Assembly (NCBI GenBank): GCA_029062075.1
Contig: JAIDQW010000075.1
Span: 1 to 11,304 of the forward strand
DNA from: Paramuribaculum sp.
GTDB taxonomy: Bacteria > Bacteroidota > Bacteroidia > Bacteroidales > Muribaculaceae
Reading direction: 5' to 3'
Length of the DNA: 11,304 bases
Within the stretch, counting starts at the first letter, position 1. Every line of letters begins with the position of its first letter. Shown here one piece after another: positions 7,114 through 11,304 of the stretch. The notes under the pieces are model-generated. The model saw nothing but the letters and a program-made list of their open reading frames with translations, had not been told where the DNA came from and did not search any database. Both the position numbers and the translations under genes were made by a program.

Positions 7114-8229
7114 ATGAGTGATAAACAGAAGATAAGGGTTGGAATAACCCAAGGAGATATAAACGGAGTAGGCTATGAGGTTATTCTCAAAGCCCTCGAG
7201 GATGAGAGGATGCCCGAGATGTGCACACCGGTGATTTACGGTTCCGCCAAGATAGCCGGCTATTACCGCAAGGGAGCCATTGCGAACCCTCTTCAACTGA
7301 ACCAGATATCCAATGCGTCGGAAGCCCGTGACGGTCAGTACAACATCATCAATGTGATAGGTGAGGATGTAAAGGTGGAGCCCGGCATAGCCACCGCCGA
7401 ATCCGGACAGGCAGCCTTCGCAGCCCTTGAGCGGGCTGTTGCCGACCTCCGTGCGGGTTATATAGATGTGCTTGTGACAGCACCGATAAATAAACACAGC
7501 ATTCAGAGCGACACCTTCCATTTTCCCGGTCATACCGAGTACCTGGAAGCCTCCCTTGCCGACAACGGCGAGAAGGCTCTGATGATACTCTGCGACCCCC
7601 GCACCTCGCTCCGCGTGGCTCTTGTTACGGGTCATCTGCCATTGTCCAATGTGGCTCAGGGAATCACCAAAGAGGCTGTTGAGGAGCGCATCAAGGAATT
7701 TGACAACTCACTCAGGAGAGATTTCGGCATTCACCGTCCCCGCATCGCCGTGCTGGCACTCAACCCCCATTCCGGCGAGAACGGTCTTCTCGGCAGCGAA
7801 GAATCGGAAATAATAGAGCCGGCAATTGCCGAATGTCAGAATCAGAGAATCAACTGCTACGGTCCGTATGCCGCCGACGGATTTTTCGGTGCCGGTCAGT
7901 TCGCCAGGTTTGACGGCGTGCTCGCCATGTATCACGACCAGGGTCTGGCACCCTTCAAGACCATAGCGATGAACAGCGGTGTGAATTTCACCGCCGGTCT
8001 GCCATACGTGCGTACCTCTCCCGACCACGGCACCGCTTACGATATAGCCGGCAGAGGCACCGTGAGCGGCGACTCAATGAGGCAGGCGATATTTCAAGCC
8101 ATTGACATTTACCGAAACCGTGCGGTTTTTGACAAAGCCTATTCCAATCCGCTGCGTAAGCAGTACATAGAGAAAAACAAGAGCGACAATGTTGTTCTTG
8201 ACCTGACCAATAGCGAGGAAACGGAATAA
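7114..8229 (+). CDS. pdxA: 4-hydroxythreonine-4-phosphate dehydrogenase
   Basis: The 371-residue protein belongs to the PdxA family (E. coli 329; Bacteroidetes forms are longer). It oxidises 4-phosphohydroxy-threonine with NAD; after decarboxylation the product feeds PdxJ in the DXP-dependent pathway to pyridoxal 5'-phosphate. The N-terminus VGITQGDINGVGYEVILKAL is the family hallmark (GDxxGVGxE). The three metal-binding histidines are present: H140 in FPGHTEYLEA, H274 in YHDQGLAPFK and H305 in TSPDHGTAYDIAG. The segment VLVTAPINKHSI around residues 125-136 is also conserved. It starts at ATG 7114, 39 bases after the peptidase stop, and ends 16 bases before the ATP-grasp gene. PdxJ is not in the window. 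The C-terminus past residue 350 is charged and poorly conserved. Confidence 0.95.
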   Translation: MSDKQKIRVGITQGDINGVGYEVILKALEDERMPEMCTPVIYGSAKIAGYYRKGAIANPLQLNQISNASEARDGQYNIINVIGEDVKVEPGIATAESGQAAFAALERAVADLRAGYIDVLVTAPINKHSIQSDTFHFPGHTEYLEASLADNGEKALMILCDPRTSLRVALVTGHLPLSNVAQGITKEAVEERIKEFDNSLRRDFGIHRPRIAVLALNPHSGENGLLGSEESEIIEPAIAECQNQRINCYGPYAADGFFGAGQFARFDGVLAMYHDQGLAPFKTIAMNSGVNFTAGLPYVRTSPDHGTAYDIAGRGTVSGDSMRQAIFQAIDIYRNRAVFDKAYSNPLRKQYIEKNKSDNVVLDLTNSEETE

Positions 8230-8245
8230 CTAAAAAATCAACCTG

Positions 8246-9085
8246 ATGTCTGAAATCAAAATAGCTGCAGTCAAGAGGTCCGGAGTGTATTCTCCCAACC
8301 ATATAGGCAACGACACGGCAATTCTGAACGTTGTTGCCGAGCAGCTGCGCAAGCGTGGCTGCGAGGTGAGCCTGTACAGCGAGGAGGAGCTTGCGGCAGG
8401 CAAGGTTGATGAGCGGATAGTGGTGAACATGTGCCGCGAACCCCGTTCAATAGATATTCTCCAGCAATTTGAGGAGGAGGGGAGGATAGTCATCAACTCC
8501 GGCTTCGGTATAGAGAACTGCCTGCGCGAGCGCATGACCAGGATTCTTGTAGGCAATAACATACCTTTCCCCGAAAGTATCATCGTCAGCACCGACGAGG
8601 CTGTAAAGGCTCGCCTCACCAAAGCCGGCTTTCAGCGGTGCTGGATCAAAAGAGCCGATTCCCACACCAAGCATAAGGAGGATGTTACCCTTGTCCGGCA
8701 TCCGGTAGAGGCTCAGGAGGTGCTTCAGGAGTATTTTCTGCGCGGAATAAAGCGCGCGGTGATAAGCCGCCATGTCGAGGGACGTTTAGTGAAATTCTAC
8801 GGCATAGTGGGCGCTCCGTTCTTTCAATGGCTTTTTCCGCACTCAGACAGCGATGCCGGCAGTCCCGTTCTCACCAAGATAGATGAGGAGCGTATGCAGA
8901 AGATATGCTGCGATGCAGCTGAGGCTCTGGATGTGAAGATTTTCGGTGGTGACTGCATAATCACTCCCGAGGGTGAGATGATAATCGTGCATCTGAACGA
9001 CTGGCCCAGTTTCGCTCCCTGCCGGGGCGAAGCCGCAACAGGCATAGCCAAGGCGGTGATGGCGGAAATCAAGTCACGACAATAA
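8246..9085 (+). CDS. Uncharacterised RimK-like ATP-grasp protein
   Basis: The 279-residue protein has the layout of an ATP-grasp ligase. The pre-ATP-grasp domain is about residues 1-95 (start IKIAAVKRSGVYSPNHIGND). A lid/ATP-binding stretch includes K135 (CWIKRADSHTKHKED). An ISRHVEGRLVKFYGI segment with E178 and K183 follows, and the C-terminal metal-binding block is FGGDCIITPEGEMIIVHLNDWPSF (230s-256). Known families with this fold join a carboxylate to an amine or thiol through an acyl-phosphate. The partner molecules here are unknown, and I do not recognise a named family. In the usual metal motif (E-x-N) the acidic residue is His249 before N251, while D236 is retained; this may affect activity. 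It lies 16 bases after pdxA and 25 before the acyltransferase, so co-transcription is likely. A binding-only or degenerate role is possible. Confidence 0.78.
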   Translation: MSEIKIAAVKRSGVYSPNHIGNDTAILNVVAEQLRKRGCEVSLYSEEELAAGKVDERIVVNMCREPRSIDILQQFEEEGRIVINSGFGIENCLRERMTRILVGNNIPFPESIIVSTDEAVKARLTKAGFQRCWIKRADSHTKHKEDVTLVRHPVEAQEVLQEYFLRGIKRAVISRHVEGRLVKFYGIVGAPFFQWLFPHSDSDAGSPVLTKIDEERMQKICCDAAEALDVKIFGGDCIITPEGEMIIVHLNDWPSFAPCRGEAATGIAKAVMAEIKSRQ

Positions 9086-9110
9086 GAGCCGTATCTAAAA
9101 CTAATTGAAT

Positions 9111-9965
9111 ATGGAGACGAACTCCCAGGATTATGAGATAAGACCGGATGTGCTGAATTATGATGACATCCGCGCACTTGTTCCCAAGCTTGACGGACAT
9201 GAAAAGCTTGTTAACCGGCTTCTTCATTTTCTGTCGGTTGATAAGGTCAATGCCGTGCATGGCAGATGCTGCGATACTCCCGGTCCGGAATTCACCCGCC
9301 GTCTTCTTTTTGAGGAATTCAAGATGAAGCTTCGCATTGACAATGAGGAGCAGCTTGACAATCTGCCCGAAGGTGCCTTTATAACCGTGAGCAATCATCC
9401 ATTCGGTGCGCTTGACGGCATAGCGCTGATTTATATAATAGGTTCTCGCCGCCCGAAATTCAAGGTGATGGTGAATATGATTCTGAACAAGATTTCAGCC
9501 ATGCGGCCTAATTTCATAGCGGTGGATGCGCTGTCGTCTGACGACCCAGCCAAGCGGGCCGTTTCGGTCACCGGTATCCGTCAGGCTCTGCGGCAGCTCA
9601 GCTCCGGCGAACCGCTCGGCTTTTTCCCTGCGGGTGCCATGAGCAAAGTGAACTGGAAATACCAGCAGGTAGATAGGGCGTGGCAGGACTCAGTTCTTCA
9701 GATAATCTACCGCGCCAATGTGCCGGTGATACCAATATTTTTTCACGGCGGCAACAGCCTTTGGTGCAACATTCTGGGTCATATCTGCTGGCCTGCACGG
9801 TCGCTGCGTCTGCCCGCTGAGGTATTCCGCCTGAACGGCAAGGAGATGCATATAAGCGTAGGGAATGTGATAAGCGTTGAGGAGCAGGCATCCCACCGCA
9901 AGGATGCTGCCACTCTCGGAGCTTTTCTGCGCGAGCGCACTTACGCCCTCCGTAACCAGAAATAA
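9111..9965 (+). CDS. PlsC-like acyltransferase (COG3176/hemolysin-like group, possible GlsA)
   Basis: The 284-residue protein starts at ATG 9111; a TTG two codons upstream is less likely. The acyltransferase core is visible. SNHPFGALDG carries the catalytic pair H96 and D102, with five residues between them rather than the textbook four, as I recall for the NHPxGGLDG variant of Bacteroidetes. FPAGAMSK (172-179) takes the place of the FPEGxxS phosphate-binding block. NVPVIPIFFHGGNSLW is the later conserved block. These enzymes move an acyl chain onto a lysophospholipid or an N-acyl amino acid. The Bacteroides glycine-lipid O-acyltransferase GlsA is in this group, but its usual partner GlsB (an N-acyltransferase) is not adjacent here. 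No long transmembrane helix is seen, so the protein is probably peripheral at the inner membrane. The substrate is not assignable. Confidence 0.82.
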   Translation: METNSQDYEIRPDVLNYDDIRALVPKLDGHEKLVNRLLHFLSVDKVNAVHGRCCDTPGPEFTRRLLFEEFKMKLRIDNEEQLDNLPEGAFITVSNHPFGALDGIALIYIIGSRRPKFKVMVNMILNKISAMRPNFIAVDALSSDDPAKRAVSVTGIRQALRQLSSGEPLGFFPAGAMSKVNWKYQQVDRAWQDSVLQIIYRANVPVIPIFFHGGNSLWCNILGHICWPARSLRLPAEVFRLNGKEMHISVGNVISVEEQASHRKDAATLGAFLRERTYALRNQK

Positions 9966-9995
9966 CAGTTAGCGGGAAAAGGTACCGTTAAGGAA

Positions 9996-10005
9996 TATTT
10001 GCAAA
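9996..10005. promoter_or_regulatory. Upstream copy of the TATTTGCAAA element
   Basis: TATTTGCAAA, with an 8-base palindromic core TTTGCAAA, is repeated exactly at 10091-10100. The two copies start 95 bases apart, close to nine helical turns. It may be a second operator half for the inositol synthase promoter. It lies 31 bases after the acyltransferase stop. The function is inferred and chance is possible in AT-rich DNA. Confidence 0.3.
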
Positions 10006-10089
10006 AGAAATAGGTAATTGGGATGAATTTAGCTAATTTTTTCCGTTTTGGCTTATTTTTAGTAAATCTTAATAAAAATAAGGGAAGTT

Positions 10090-10103
10090 TTATTTGCAAA
10101 TAA
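10090..10103. promoter_or_regulatory. Perfect palindrome TTATTTGCAAATAA, candidate operator
   Basis: This is a 14-base perfect palindrome with no spacer. Its right end overlaps the first bases of the candidate -7 element at 10101-10108, a position suited to repression by a dimeric DNA-binding protein. Its core is repeated at 9996-10005. No regulator gene is in the window. Confidence 0.4.
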
Positions 10104-10108
10104 TTTTG
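10101..10108 (+). promoter_or_regulatory. Candidate -7 element for inositol-phosphate synthase
   Basis: TAATTTTG fits TAnnTTTG completely. No TTTG box is seen at the expected -33 spacing, so the promoter may be weak without an activator. A start near 10115 would give a leader of about 114 bases, AT-rich and without a Shine-Dalgarno site before the ATG at 10229. I found no convincing terminator in the rest of the 9966-10228 gap. Confidence 0.45.
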
Positions 10109-10228
10109 CATGTCGGAGAATATAAGTACTTTTACGCGCTTTTTGCCTGGTATAGCATAAAAAAATGACAGGCGGAAAGTGCATAGAAATAGAAAAAACA
10201 TAAAATATAACCAACATCTTTTCACATC

Positions 10229-11304
10229 ATGAACAAAACAACAGTAAAACCTGCTGAAGGTAAACTCGGTGTTCTCGTGGTTGGACTGGGAGCTGTGACC
10301 TCAACCTTTATGACCGGTGTTCTCATGGCACGTAAAGGTCTTGCCAAACCTGTAGGCTCCATGACGCAGTACGACAAAATCCGTGTAGGCAAAGGGGCAG
10401 ACAAGAAGTACCTCAAATATGAGGATATCGTGCCTATGGCAAAGCTTGACGATATAGTTTTCGGTGCATGGGATGTTTATCCCGCAAATGCTTACGAGAG
10501 CGCATGCTATGCAGAAGTGCTTCAGCCGAAGGATATTGAGCCGGTTAAGGACGAGCTTGAAAAAATCGTTCCCATGAAAGCCGCTTTCGACCATAACTAT
10601 GCAAAGCGTCTTGACGGCGACAATATCATGACCAACAAAACCCGTTGGGAAATGGTAGAACAGCTCCGCGAGGATATCCGCAAGTTCAAAAAAGAGAATA
10701 ATCTTGACAGAGTAGTTGTTCTTTGGGCAGCTTCCACCGAGGTTTATGTGCCTGTTGATGAAAAGGTTCATGGCACTCTTGAAGCTCTCGAAGCAGCAAT
10801 GAAGGCTGACGACAAGGAGCATATCGCACCCTCTATGTGCTATGCTTACGCAGCTCTCAGCGAAGGCGCTCCCTTTATCATGGGTGCTCCCAACACTACC
10901 GTTGACATTCCTGCAATGTGGGAACTCAGCGAAAAAACCGGTATGCCTATCTCCGGTAAGGATTTCAAGACAGGTCAGACTCTCGTTAAGTCAGGTTTCG
11001 CTCCTATCATCGGCACTCGTTGCCTCGGTTTGAACGGCTGGTTCTCAACCAATATCCTCGGCAACCGTGACGGTCTTGTGCTTGACGAGCCCGCAAACTT
11101 CCGCACCAAGGAGGTTTCAAAACTTTCAACTCTGGAGTCTATCCTCGTTCCTGAAAATCAGCCTGATCTCTACAATGCCAACTGTGGCGGTGCTGAAAAG
11201 GGCGGACATCAGGGTTACTACCACAAAGTGCGCATCAACTACTATCCCCCGCGCAACGACAACAAGGAGGGATGGGACAACATCGACATTTTCGGCTGGA
11301 TGGG
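10229..11304 (+). CDS. myo-Inositol-1-phosphate synthase, cut by the right edge
   Basis: The first 358 codons of the gene are present, starting at ATG 10229 (MNKTTVKPAEGKLGVLVVGLG). The enzyme converts glucose 6-phosphate to 1D-myo-inositol 3-phosphate with bound NAD. The Rossmann motif GLGAVTST is at residues 19-26. Further family blocks are WAASTEVY (166-173), PNTTVDIP, the active-site GKDFKTGQT (243-251), NGWFSTNILGNRDG and the downstream YYHKVRINYYPP. Bacteroides homologues are about 430 residues, so roughly 70 are missing. Bacteroides thetaiotaomicron uses this enzyme (BT_1526) at the head of an inositol-lipid cluster; a CDP-alcohol phosphatidyltransferase and a phosphatase would be expected downstream, but they lie outside the window. 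By eye it has one ATA codon against fourteen ATC, unlike its neighbours, which suggests high expression. It has its own AT-rich promoter region. Confidence 0.95.
   Translation, partial: MNKTTVKPAEGKLGVLVVGLGAVTSTFMTGVLMARKGLAKPVGSMTQYDKIRVGKGADKKYLKYEDIVPMAKLDDIVFGAWDVYPANAYESACYAEVLQPKDIEPVKDELEKIVPMKAAFDHNYAKRLDGDNIMTNKTRWEMVEQLREDIRKFKKENNLDRVVVLWAASTEVYVPVDEKVHGTLEALEAAMKADDKEHIAPSMCYAYAALSEGAPFIMGAPNTTVDIPAMWELSEKTGMPISGKDFKTGQTLVKSGFAPIIGTRCLGLNGWFSTNILGNRDGLVLDEPANFRTKEVSKLSTLESILVPENQPDLYNANCGGAEKGGHQGYYHKVRINYYPPRNDNKEGWDNIDIFGWM

Noticed and set aside
7063..7635. A 190-codon open frame on the - strand over the start of pdxA
   Set aside because: It is antisense to conserved pdxA sequence, has no recognisable domain or promoter, and is best explained as a shadow of pdxA.
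10026..10040. TTAGCTAA with following T-run after the acyltransferase as a terminator
   Set aside because: The palindrome has no room for a loop and is AT-rich, so a stable terminator hairpin is unlikely.
10301..10822. A 173-codon open frame on the - strand over the inositol synthase
   Set aside because: The + strand carries continuous conserved synthase sequence; the antisense frame shows no motif.

Overview
The window looks like a stretch of a Bacteroidales chromosome, possibly from the Muribaculaceae, though the family cannot be proved from this sequence alone. The order-level call rests on several points. The intergenic gaps carry the Bacteroidetes sigma-factor promoter form TAnnTTTG, and strong Shine-Dalgarno sites are almost absent. 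There is a nucleoside kinase with an N-terminal TGS-like domain, and the ybeY, mnmG and inositol-phosphate synthase products are of Bacteroidetes type. Most of the window is dense housekeeping sequence. I see no insertion sequence, prophage, CRISPR array, tRNA or rRNA.

Layout. Positions 1-995 are read leftwards: a family 2 glycosyltransferase (240-995) followed by the first 69 codons of a TGS-domain nucleoside kinase (1-208), probably one operon. A 238-base divergent gap (996-1233) carries a promoter for each direction and an inverted repeat. From 1234 to the right edge everything is on the + strand. ybeY, mnmG, apt and uvrC (1234-5949) form a tight information-processing and salvage cluster: rRNA maturation, tRNA wobble-uridine modification, adenine salvage and nucleotide excision repair. 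ybeY and mnmG overlap by four bases, and uvrC starts with TTG two bases after apt ends. Between mnmG and apt lies a match to the ParB-binding parS site, which suggests that the region is near the replication origin.

A new promoter at about 6044 precedes a secreted M28 zinc peptidase (6070-7074), pdxA for vitamin B6 synthesis (7114-8229), an uncharacterised ATP-grasp protein (8246-9085) and a PlsC-type acyltransferase (9111-9965). These follow one another closely and may be one transcription unit. A 263-base AT-rich gap (9966-10228), holding a perfect 14-base palindrome that overlaps a -7 element, leads into myo-inositol-1-phosphate synthase. That gene is cut off by the right edge and has the codon bias of a highly expressed gene. 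In gut Bacteroidetes this enzyme starts inositol-lipid synthesis, so an inositol-lipid cluster may continue beyond the window.

The most interesting items are the parS site in a housekeeping operon, the ATP-grasp plus acyltransferase pair next to the inositol synthase, the palindrome over the inositol synthase promoter, and the altered metal-ligand positions in YbeY and in the ATP-grasp protein. I did not find a clearly new defence or mobile system.
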